From an uncultured Bacteroidales bacterium (lineage in GTDB: Bacteria > Bacteroidota > Bacteroidia > Bacteroidales > UBA932): DNA of 34,966 nt. The translations under genes were made by a program, and so were the position numbers. The notes beneath the pieces are model-generated. The model made no database searches, was not told the DNA's origin, and was given only the letters and a program-made list of their open reading frames with translations. Positions 23,798-30,282 of the stretch are shown piece by piece (position 1 is the stretch's first letter; the number at the start of each line of letters is the position of its first letter). The stretch covers positions 1 through 34,966 of the forward strand of contig CAMVGM010000019.1 in assembly GCA_947167015.1 (NCBI GenBank), in the 5' to 3' direction.

Positions 23798-23803
23798 ATC
23801 GAC

Positions 23804-24499
23804 ATGTCAAAGTTTTTCAGCACCAGGTTCCTGGTGATGTCGGCGACGCTCATCGTCTGCCTGATTACTTCCAATTTCTTCGTGCCGCGCCTCTGGCAGG
23901 TGGCGGGCCTGCCCCTGCAACTGTCCGGGGCCGTCCTGCTGTTCCCGGTGTCCTACATCATCAACGACTGCCTGACCGAGGTGTACGGCTACCGCAAGAC
24001 GCGCTTCGTGATCTGGTTGGCATTCCTGATGAGCGCTTTCGTGGCCCTGATGGCGCAGCTCGTGTGCTGGCTGCCCGCGCCGCTGCAGGACGGCAGCAAG
24101 CCGGTGGCGGAGGCTTTCAACGGGCTGTTCTCGATGGTCCCCAAGACCACCCTGGCCTCGCTGGTGGCTTTCTTCGCGGGTTCCACCGTGAACGCCTGGA
24201 TCATGAGCCGGATGAAGGTGAACTCGCGCGGCCGTGCTTTCGGCCTGCGCGCCATCCTGTCGTCGCTGGGCGGCGAGCTGGTGGACTCGGCCATCTTCTT
24301 CCCGGTGGTGTTCTGGGGCATCCTGACGCTGCCCGAGGCACTCAAGCTGGCGGGGATGCAGGTGTTCGCCAAGGTGCTCTACGAGATTGTCGTGCTGCCG
24401 TTCACGTCCTGGTTCGTCCGCCATACCAAGCGGGCCGAGGGGCTGGATACCTACGACGACAATATTTCCTACAATCCGTTTAAAATCAAAGACATCTAG
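23804..24499 (+). CDS. Queuosine precursor transporter, YhhQ/VUT family
   Basis: Inner-membrane importer of a queuosine precursor (preQ0 or preQ1), YhhQ (QPTR) family. 231 residues with about six hydrophobic segments, e.g. FLVMSATLIVCLITSNFF, SGAVLLFPVSYIINDCLTEVYG and LAFLMSAFVALMAQLVCW. Family landmarks are the NDCLTEVYGYRKTRFVIW stretch and the later RAILSSLGGELVDSAIFF. The start at 23804 has an AAGGA 7 bases upstream, unusual in this genome, which lies inside the candidate preQ1 riboswitch. queF begins 3 bases after the stop, so the two form a salvage operon. The C-terminus (YDDNISYNPFKIKDI) is hydrophilic. Confidence 0.9.
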   Translation: MSKFFSTRFLVMSATLIVCLITSNFFVPRLWQVAGLPLQLSGAVLLFPVSYIINDCLTEVYGYRKTRFVIWLAFLMSAFVALMAQLVCWLPAPLQDGSKPVAEAFNGLFSMVPKTTLASLVAFFAGSTVNAWIMSRMKVNSRGRAFGLRAILSSLGGELVDSAIFFPVVFWGILTLPEALKLAGMQVFAKVLYEIVVLPFTSWFVRHTKRAEGLDTYDDNISYNPFKIKDI

Positions 24500-24502
24500 T
24501 AT

Positions 24503-24958
24503 ATGGAAAGGACCGAGGAAGGCTTGAAGGCGCTGGGCGGGAAGACCGTCTACAGCCAGGATTACGCGCCCGAAGTGCTCGAGACTTTCGAGAACCGGCA
24601 CACCGACAACGATTACTGGGTGCGCTTCAACTGCCCGGAGTTCACCACGCTCTGCCCGATCACGGGGCAGCCGGACTTCGCGGAGATCCGCATCTCGTAT
24701 ATCCCCGACAAGCGGATGGTGGAGAGCAAGAGCCTGAAGCTCTATCTGTTCAGCTTCCGCAACCACGGCGGTTTCCACGAGGACTGCGTGAACGTCATCA
24801 TGAAGGACCTCGTCAAGCTGATGGATCCCAAGTACATCGAGGTGACGGGCCTGTTCGTGCCGCGCGGGGGCATATCCATCTATCCTTACGCCAATTACGG
24901 CCGTCCCGGCACGAAGTACGAGGCCCTCGCGCAGGAGCGTTTCGCCCGGCACGAGTAA
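24503..24958 (+). CDS. queF: NADPH-dependent 7-cyano-7-deazaguanine (preQ0) reductase
   Basis: Reduces the nitrile of preQ0 to the aminomethyl group of preQ1 in the queuosine tRNA-modification pathway; cytoplasmic. 151 residues, the short unimodular QueF type. Visible active-site features are Cys51 in [14 protein letters not shown] (covalent thioimide with preQ0), Asp58, and the signature [20 protein letters not shown] beginning at Glu74, which carries NADPH and substrate contacts. The C-terminal [14 protein letters not shown] is also conserved. It is coupled to the transporter gene 3 bases upstream and probably under the same riboswitch. Its TAA abuts the stop of the convergent hydE gene with no gap. 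Confidence 0.95.
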   Translation: MERTEEGLKALGGKTVYSQDYAPEVLETFENRHTDNDYWVRFNCPEFTTLCPITGQPDFAEIRISYIPDKRMVESKSLKLYLFSFRNHGGFHEDCVNVIMKDLVKLMDPKYIEVTGLFVPRGGISIYPYANYGRPGTKYEALAQERFARHE

Positions 24959-26050
24959 TCAGCGGGCGTCCTTTTTCTTCGTGAAGGCGAGGGAGTCTCC
25001 CCAGGCGTTGTAGAGGATCTTGTGGCCGATCGCGGCCAGGCGGATGTCCAGGCAGCTCTTGCACTGGTCGGGCTGGTCCTTGACGCAAGCCTTGTCGGGA
25101 TAGATGAAGTAGCTCTCGCGGTATTCCCCGGGCGTCAGGTTCGGCATGATGACGTTCGCGCCCGCGGCGATGGCCTTTTCCCGGCCCTGCGGATCGACCG
25201 TCTGGTTCGCGGTGGCCGCCACCATGTTGATCTCCGGCATCAGGATGCGCAGGACGGCGATCATCTTGAGCGTCAGGTCCATGCGCTTTTCCGCCGGCGG
25301 GACGAGGTCCCTGAGCCGGTACAGGGGCGTGTCGGGATGGGGGATGTAGGGGCCGAGCCCGACCATCGCCACGTCCATGCGCTTGAAGAAGAGCAGGTCG
25401 TCCGCCAGGTGGCCGGGCGTCTGGAAAGGCAGGCCCACCATCACCCCGGTCCCGGTCTGGTAACCGATGCGCATCAGGCTTTCCAGGCAGCCGAGCCTTT
25501 TGCGGAAGCTGTGTTTTTCGTTCCGGGGATGGATCTTGTAATAGAGTTCCTCGGTGGAGGATTCGATGCGCAGCAGGTAGCGGTGCGCGCCGGCTTCGAA
25601 CCAGCGCCGGTAGGTGTCTTCGCTTTGCTCGCCGAGCGAGAGGGTGACGCCCAGACTGCCGCCGCCGATCTTTTTGATCTCCCGGACGAGGCGCTCGATC
25701 GTGGCGATGAATTCCGGGTCGCTGCGCTCCCCGCTCTGCAGGGCTACGGAGCCATAGCCCAACTCGTAGGCGAGGCGGGCGCAGGAGAGCACTTCCTCGT
25801 CGCTGAGGCGGTAGCGCTCCACCCGGCCGTTCCCGCTCCGCAGGCCGCAGTACAGGCAGTCTTTCTCGCAGACGTTGCCGTATTCGATCAGGCCGCGGAG
25901 GTGGACGCAATTGTCCAGGTGAGAGAGTTTTACCTCCAGTCCGCGCCGGAGCAGCGCCTGCATCCGGTCCCCTTCGGCGGCGAGGAGGACCTGGATCTCG
26001 TCCCGGTCGAGGTCTTGTTTGCGGAGTATGTCTTCGAAGGCGATATCCAT
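24959..26050 (-). CDS. hydE: [FeFe]-hydrogenase maturase HydE (radical SAM)
   Basis: Radical-SAM enzyme that, with HydG and HydF, builds the diiron subcluster of the H-cluster. 363 residues. The N-terminal radical-SAM motif Cys61-x3-Cys65-x2-Cys68 (CEKDCLYC) lies in GLIEYGNVCEKDCLYCGLR, followed by ELGYGSVALQSGE, the SLGEQSEDTYRRWFEAGAHR segment, LGPYIPHPDTPL and AGANVIMPNLTP, all typical of HydE rather than BioB. A C-terminal C-x7-C-x2-C (CVKDQPDQCKSC) could hold the optional second [4Fe-4S] cluster found in many HydE. It diverges from hydG with 85 bases between starts; the -7 elements of both genes sit in one inverted repeat. Confidence 0.95.
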   Translation of the reverse strand: MDIAFEDILRKQDLDRDEIQVLLAAEGDRMQALLRRGLEVKLSHLDNCVHLRGLIEYGNVCEKDCLYCGLRSGNGRVERYRLSDEEVLSCARLAYELGYGSVALQSGERSDPEFIATIERLVREIKKIGGGSLGVTLSLGEQSEDTYRRWFEAGAHRYLLRIESSTEELYYKIHPRNEKHSFRKRLGCLESLMRIGYQTGTGVMVGLPFQTPGHLADDLLFFKRMDVAMVGLGPYIPHPDTPLYRLRDLVPPAEKRMDLTLKMIAVLRILMPEINMVAATANQTVDPQGREKAIAAGANVIMPNLTPGEYRESYFIYPDKACVKDQPDQCKSCLDIRLAAIGHKILYNAWGDSLAFTKKKDAR

Positions 26051-26064
26051 GGGCGCTACTGGTA

Positions 26065-26072
26065 CAAAGTTA
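26065..26072 (-). promoter_or_regulatory. Promoter -7 element for hydE (TAACTTTG)
   Basis: Exact TAnnTTTG match on the minus strand, 14 bases before the hydE ATG at 26050. It forms one arm of the inverted repeat 26066-26091. Confidence 0.55.
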
Positions 26073-26091
26073 GAAAAAAAGTGCTAACTTT
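26066..26091. promoter_or_regulatory. Inverted repeat spanning the divergent hydE/hydG promoters
   Basis: AAAGTTAG (26066-26073) and CTAACTTT (26084-26091) are a perfect 8-bp inverted repeat around a 10-base A-rich spacer. The left arm overlaps the hydE -7 element. The right arm overlaps TAACTTTC (26085-26092), one base off the -7 consensus for the hydG side. Either two back-to-back promoters explain the symmetry, or a regulator binds it. Confidence 0.45.
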
Positions 26092-26104
26092 CGGGATTTG
26101 GAAT

Positions 26105-26134
26105 ATGACCTCAAAAATAGAGAAAAAACAGTAA
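26105..26134 (+). CDS. Tiny possible leader ORF before hydG
   Basis: ATG at 26105 opens a nine-residue reading frame (MTSKIEKKQ) whose TAA ends one base before the hydG ATG. It lies downstream of the candidate hydG -7 element. There is no ribosome-binding site and no independent support; it could couple translation to hydG or be chance. Confidence 0.2.
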   Translation: MTSKIEKKQ

Positions 26135-26135
26135 A

Positions 26136-27551
26136 ATGTATAATCCTGCATCCGTCCACGCCGACGATTTTATCAACCACGAAGAGATCCTGGAAACGCT
26201 CGCAGAAGCGGAAGTCCAGAGCAAGAATCCCGCCCGTGTCGCGGAAATCCTTGAGAAGGCGGCCCTCTGCAAGGGCCTGACCCACCGCGAGGCAGCCATC
26301 CTGCTGGACTGCGACGACCCCGTGCTCGAGGAGAAGATCTATGCCCTGGCCCGGGAGATCAAGCATAAGTTCTACGGCAACCGCATCGTGCTTTTCGCGC
26401 CGCTGTACCTGTCCAATTACTGCATCAACGGCTGCGTGTACTGCCCGTATCACGCCAAGAACCGCAGCATCCCGCGCAAGAAGCTCACGCAGGCCGAGAT
26501 CGAGGCGGAAGTGCGCGCGCTGATCCGCACCGGCCACAAGCGCCTGGCGGTGGAGGCGGGCGAGGATCCGGTGCACAATCCCCTGGAATACATCCTCGAT
26601 TCCATCAAGACCATCTATTCGGTGCAGGAGGGCGGAAACTCCATCCGCCGGGTCAACGTGAACATCGCCGCCACGGACGTCGAGTCCTACCGGAAACTCA
26701 AGGCGGCGGGCATCGGCACCTACATCCTCTTCCAGGAGACCTACAACAAGGAGCAGTACAAGCAGCTCCATCCCACCGGGCCCAAGAGCGACTACGACTG
26801 GCACACCGAGGCGATGGACCGCGCCCAGGAGGGCGGCTGCGACGACGTGGGCGTGGGCGTGCTCTTCGGCCTGAGCGGCTACCGCTATGAGCTGGTGGGC
26901 CTGCTGATGCACGCCGAGCACCTCGAGGCCCGCTTCGGCGTGGGGCCGCACACCATCAGTATGCCGCGCATCTGCCCGGCGGACGACATCTCCCTGGACA
27001 GCTTCCCGGACGCACTTCCGGATGCGATTTTCCGCAAGATCGTGGCCGTGCTTCGCGTCGCGGTCCCCTACACCGGCATGATCATCTCCACCCGCGAGTC
27101 GGCCCGGATGCGCAAGGCCCTGCTGGACTGCGGCATCTCCCAGATCAGCGGCGGCTCCCGCACCAGCGTGGGCGGCTATACCACCGAGGAGCGGCACGAC
27201 GAGACCTCGCAGTTCGACGTGGCCGACACCCGTCCGCTGGACGAGGTGGTGCGCTGGCTGCTGGAGCAGGACCACATCCCCAGCTTCTGCACGGCCTGCT
27301 ACCGCGAGGGCCGCACCGGCGACCGTTTCATGAGCCTGTGCAAGAGCGGCAAGATCCATCTCTGCTGCACGCCCAACGCCCTGATGACGCTGAAGGAGTA
27401 CCTGGTGGACTATGCCGCGCCCGAAACGCGGGCCGTCGGCGAGGCGCTCATCGAGCGGAGCCTGGCCGACATCCCGCTGGAGCGCACGCGCGAAATCACC
27501 CGGGAGCACCTGAAAGCCATCGAGGCGGGCGGGCACGATTTCCGTTTCTAG
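26136..27551 (+). CDS. hydG: [FeFe]-hydrogenase maturase HydG (radical SAM tyrosine lyase)
   Basis: Cleaves tyrosine to make the CO and CN ligands of the H-cluster on an auxiliary iron-sulfur cluster. 471 residues, normal length. The radical-SAM motif is Cys96-x3-Cys100-x2-Cys103 (CINGCVYC) in LYLSNYCINGCVYCPYH. The ThiH-like middle includes AVEAGEDPVHNP, RRVNVNIAATD and LFQETYNKEQYKQLHP. The C-terminal C-x2-C-x22-C (CTACYREG ... HLC) distinguishes HydG from ThiH and binds the second cluster. HydF begins one base after the stop. No Shine-Dalgarno site is visible before the ATG. Confidence 0.97.
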   Translation: MYNPASVHADDFINHEEILETLAEAEVQSKNPARVAEILEKAALCKGLTHREAAILLDCDDPVLEEKIYALAREIKHKFYGNRIVLFAPLYLSNYCINGCVYCPYHAKNRSIPRKKLTQAEIEAEVRALIRTGHKRLAVEAGEDPVHNPLEYILDSIKTIYSVQEGGNSIRRVNVNIAATDVESYRKLKAAGIGTYILFQETYNKEQYKQLHPTGPKSDYDWHTEAMDRAQEGGCDDVGVGVLFGLSGYRYELVGLLMHAEHLEARFGVGPHTISMPRICPADDISLDSFPDALPDAIFRKIVAVLRVAVPYTGMIISTRESARMRKALLDCGISQISGGSRTSVGGYTTEERHDETSQFDVADTRPLDEVVRWLLEQDHIPSFCTACYREGRTGDRFMSLCKSGKIHLCCTPNALMTLKEYLVDYAAPETRAVGEALIERSLADIPLERTREITREHLKAIEAGGHDFRF

Positions 27552-27552
27552 G

Positions 27553-28680
27553 ATGGAGCGCCTGCACATCGCCTTCTTCGGTCCCACGAACAGCGGGAAA
27601 TCGACCCTGGTCAACGCCCTGGCCGGGCAGCAGGTGTCGCTGGTGAGCCCGATTCCCGGCACCACCACGGACCCGGTCCGGAAGACCATCGAACTTCCCG
27701 GCCTGGGCCCCTGCGTGCTGATCGATACGGCAGGCCTGGGTGACGGGAGCGCGCTCGGCGCCGAGCGGGAGCGGATGACCCGCGCCATCCTCGACGAGAC
27801 CGACATCGCCGTCATCCTGGACGTCCCCGAACTGTCGTCAATGTCCCAAAAAGCGGGACAATGGCAGCAAAAAGCGGGGGAAAATGCAGTCAATGTCCAG
27901 GATTTCGGGACATTGGCAACGCTGGCGGGGATCCCGGTGATCCGCTTCACCCGCGGCGAGAGCGTCGAATCCCTGCTGCAGCGCCTGGTTGCTGCCGCGC
28001 CCCGGGAGGAGCAGAAGTTCCTGACCGGGAATCTCGTGCACGCGGGCAGCAGCGTGCTGCTGGTGATGCCGCAGGATTCGGAGGCGCCGAAAGGGCGGCT
28101 CATCCTGCCGCAGGTGCAGGTGCTGCGCGAACTGCTGGACCGGGGCTGCGTGCCGCACTGCTGCACGCCCGATTCGCTGCCGGCGGCGCTCGACAGTCTC
28201 GCCCGCGTCCCCGACCTGGTGATCACGGACTCGCAGGTGTTCGGCCTGGTGGAGCGGAGCATCCCGAAAGACTGTCCCCTCACCTCCTTCTCCGTGCTGC
28301 TGGCGGCCGCCAAGGGCGACGTCCGCGTGTTCGTGGCGGGGGCGAAGGCCATCGACGTGCTGCGGCCCGGGGACCGTGTGCTCATCGCGGAGGCCTGCAC
28401 GCACGTCCCGGACAGCGAGGACATCGGCCGGGTGAAGATTCCGGCCCTGCTGCGCCGGCGGGTGGGGGAACTTGCGATAGACATCGTCGCCGGGAACGAT
28501 TTCCCGGAGGACCTCGGCCCCTACGGCCTGATCATCCACTGCGGGGCCTGCGTGGCCAACGCGCGTCTGGTGCGCTCCAGAATCAGGAAGGCACTCCTTG
28601 CGGGAGTGCCCATCACCAATTACGGTATCGCCCTGGCGGCCCTGAACGGCATCCTCGACCGGGTAAGCATCCCGGACTAG
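27553..28680 (+). CDS. hydF: [FeFe]-hydrogenase maturase HydF (GTPase scaffold), with an unusual insert and no G4 motif
   Basis: Scaffold GTPase that carries the diiron precursor and hands it to the hydrogenase. 375 residues. The GTPase domain has the P-loop GPTNSGKST (10-18), the switch I Thr run in PGTTTDPV and G3 DTAGLGD (58-64). After strand DIAVILDV, residues 95-123 are a Gln/Ala/Lys-rich insert, followed by GIPVIRFTRGE where the G4 motif NKxD is expected; no NKxD is present. The dimerisation and cluster domains are intact, with CTH and HCGAC supplying the [4Fe-4S] ligands. The insert coincides with a DNA segment bounded by inverted repeats (27839-27915). The stop overlaps the convergent gene's stop in CTAG. 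Confidence 0.93.
   Translation: MERLHIAFFGPTNSGKSTLVNALAGQQVSLVSPIPGTTTDPVRKTIELPGLGPCVLIDTAGLGDGSALGAERERMTRAILDETDIAVILDVPELSSMSQKAGQWQQKAGENAVNVQDFGTLATLAGIPVIRFTRGESVESLLQRLVAAAPREEQKFLTGNLVHAGSSVLLVMPQDSEAPKGRLILPQVQVLRELLDRGCVPHCCTPDSLPAALDSLARVPDLVITDSQVFGLVERSIPKDCPLTSFSVLLAAAKGDVRVFVAGAKAIDVLRPGDRVLIAEACTHVPDSEDIGRVKIPALLRRRVGELAIDIVAGNDFPEDLGPYGLIIHCGACVANARLVRSRIRKALLAGVPITNYGIALAALNGILDRVSIPD
27839..27915. repeat. 77-base insert bounded by 9-bp inverted repeats inside hydF
   Basis: CAATGTCCC at 27839-27847 and its exact reverse complement GGGACATTG at 27907-27915 flank an A-rich segment unlike the GC-rich surroundings. Inside are GTCCC/GGGAC (27843-27847/27855-27859), a second CAATGTCC (27891-27898), and two direct copies of AAAAAGCGGG. 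The whole is open in the hydF frame. It has no coding capacity of its own and resembles a miniature non-autonomous element or a short interspersed repeat. No clear target duplication was seen. Confidence 0.6.
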
Positions 28681-29210
28681 GCGCCGATGTTCTCGAAGAT
28701 CATTTCCTTCAGGCTCGAGATGATCTCGTAATTGTTCAGGTCCATCCCCTCGAACACCTCCTTGACTTCGGCCGTGCTCAGCTCGAAGGTATCCTCGTCC
28801 GTGATGTAGCGGATGATGAAGTTGATGTCCTGGTACTGGCAGATGAAGTTCGCGAAGCAGCCGGAGAGGTCGCCCTTGGGCTGGAGGTCGATGTGCGAGC
28901 GCTGGTAGGAGGCGTAGATTTCCGTGCCGACGCCCACCTTGGACTTCAGGTAGAACTGCCCGTTGCACATCTCGGAATGGAACTTCAGGAGCGCGATGCC
29001 CATCCCGATCTTGCGCTCCTTGCGGCAGGAGTAGAACCGGTCGTTGATGGCCTGGATCATGTCCTCCGGCATACCGCAGCCATTGTCGATGATCTTGATG
29101 GAGAGGAGGTCGCGCGCCGCGCTGTCCTCCATCTCGATGGTGATTTCGGTGGCACCCGCCCGGATGGAGTTGTGGGTGATGTCGATGATGTGCAGGTCGA
29201 GACTTTTCAC
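28677..29210 (-). CDS. HATPase-domain protein, last gene of the hydrogenase-associated module
   Basis: 177-residue cytoplasmic protein with a GHKL (histidine-kinase-like) ATPase fold: N-box DITHNSIRAGATEI, G1 box DNGCGM, and a G2 box in KIGMGIALLK. It has no phospho-acceptor His domain and no membrane segment. An acidic C-terminal 70 residues (YQDINFIIRYITDEDTFELS) has no recognised family. I chose the GTG at 29210 because it gives the full N-box start (MKSLDLHIIDI); it begins one base after the PHP gene's stop. Such proteins accompany [FeFe]-hydrogenase operons in anaerobes, but what they phosphorylate or bind is not established here. Confidence 0.82.
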   Translation of the reverse strand: MKSLDLHIIDITHNSIRAGATEITIEMEDSAARDLLSIKIIDNGCGMPEDMIQAINDRFYSCRKERKIGMGIALLKFHSEMCNGQFYLKSKVGVGTEIYASYQRSHIDLQPKGDLSGCFANFICQYQDINFIIRYITDEDTFELSTAEVKEVFEGMDLNNYEIISSLKEMIFENIGA

Positions 29211-29211
29211 G

Positions 29212-29946
29212 TTACAGAATCACTTGTTCGCCCTGACGGAGGGCATCCTTGAAGTTTTCGAAACTGAAAGAGGGCATCTCCAGGACACTGTAGATCTTGC
29301 CGATGTCCTCGACATAATGGGCGTCGCTGCTCTGGATGAAGTTGAAATCGCTGAACCAGGGGCAGTCGTCCAGGAACTTGTAGTTGTTCCGCTTGCAGTA
29401 GTAGCTCAGTTCCATCGCATGGAACTTGAGGCCCGAAGGGACGAATCCCAGCTGCGAGCTGAGGCTGAAGGTCGGGCGGTCGATATGGGCGGGAATGAAG
29501 ATGCCCCCGAGCTCATAGACCTTCTTCTGGAATTCCAGCATCGGCAGGTCGAGGGCGTTGATCAGCAGGTGCGGGACCTCGTCCAGGACGTTCTCGTCCT
29601 CGTCCACCACCAGCTGGTAGCCGAACTTGTCCACGTCGTTCTCGAAGAAGATGACGCGGGAATCCAGGAAAGCCTGGAACTCGGCGAGCTTTTCCACCGT
29701 GGGCATGAAGCCCAGGCAATGGACCTCCTCCTTCGTGGTCACCTCCGCGCCCATGAGCACGTGCAGGCCCACTTTCTCCCCGATGCGGCGCGTCACATCC
29801 GCGTTCAGGGTGGAGTTGTGGTCGGTCAGGCCGATGATGTCCAGCCCCTTCGCCTTCGCCTGGGCGACGATGGCGGAGGGGCTCATCTCGATGTCCCCGC
29901 AGGGGGAAAGCACCGAGTGGATGTGCATGTCGGCCCGGAACTGCAT
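29212..29946 (-). CDS. PHP-domain metal-dependent phosphoesterase
   Basis: 244 residues of the polymerase-and-histidinol-phosphatase fold, predicted cytoplasmic phosphoesterase. Metal-binding motifs are in family order: DMHIHS (residues 6-11), GLTDHN, a Glu in MGAEVTT, IPAHIDRP and SSDAHY. The sequence between PHP motifs (LLINALDLPMLEFQKKVYEL) is typical of the PHP proteins in hydrogenase clusters rather than of polymerase or histidinol phosphatase. It lies between a DRTGG gene (5-base gap) and an HATPase gene (1-base gap). It could be the phosphatase partner of the two ATPase/kinase-like proteins; this is inference from position. Confidence 0.87.
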   Translation of the reverse strand: MQFRADMHIHSVLSPCGDIEMSPSAIVAQAKAKGLDIIGLTDHNSTLNADVTRRIGEKVGLHVLMGAEVTTKEEVHCLGFMPTVEKLAEFQAFLDSRVIFFENDVDKFGYQLVVDEDENVLDEVPHLLINALDLPMLEFQKKVYELGGIFIPAHIDRPTFSLSSQLGFVPSGLKFHAMELSYYCKRNNYKFLDDCPWFSDFNFIQSSDAHYVEDIGKIYSVLEMPSFSFENFKDALRQGEQVIL

Positions 29947-29951
29947 GGGCG

Positions 29952-30281
29952 CTATCCGATGAGGGCGTAGAGCTTGCCGCAGACCTGGTAGGTGGCGTCC
30001 TTGCTGACGAGGATGCAGATGTCCTCGTCCTTGGCGTGCTCGAGCATGTCGTCGTCCGGCTGGCCGCCGCGCACGAGGATCACGGCCGGAATGTCCTTCA
30101 GGGAGGCGATGGCCGTCACGTTCTTATGCGTCTGCATCGTCACCCACACCTGGCCGGAACGGGCGTTGCCCATCACGTCGCTCAGGAGGTCGGAGGCGTA
30201 GGCCCCGGAGACTTCCACGTCCAGATTGGCCTCGTTCAGGCACTGCAGGTCCAGTTTTTCGATGATTTCCTTGACTGTCAT
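29952..30281 (-). CDS. DRTGG-domain protein, second copy
   Basis: 109 residues of a stand-alone DRTGG domain, a small cytoplasmic fold also found in phosphotransacetylases and CBS-domain proteins; presumed ligand-binding, with no demonstrated function here. It shares YASDLLSDVMG and GGQPDDDMLE with the paralogue at 32062-32406 (ASDLMSDVL, KQPDEDMLE), so the two arose by duplication. This copy's C-terminal half has ATYQVCGKLYALIG with a Cys. It is one base from the sensory-hydrogenase-like gene upstream and five bases from the PHP gene downstream, so cotranscription is very likely. Confidence 0.82.
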   Translation of the reverse strand: MTVKEIIEKLDLQCLNEANLDVEVSGAYASDLLSDVMGNARSGQVWVTMQTHKNVTAIASLKDIPAVILVRGGQPDDDMLEHAKDEDICILVSKDATYQVCGKLYALIG

Positions 30282-30282
30282 A

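Noticed and set aside
23723..23803. Intrinsic terminator plus ordinary leader as the sole explanation of this gap
   Set aside because: There is no U run after the stem, and the second half fits a preQ1-I pseudoknot with the right downstream genes.
27800..27930. Frameshift or sequencing error in hydF
   Set aside because: The frame is continuous before and after the odd segment, and its ends are defined by exact inverted repeats, which an error would not produce.
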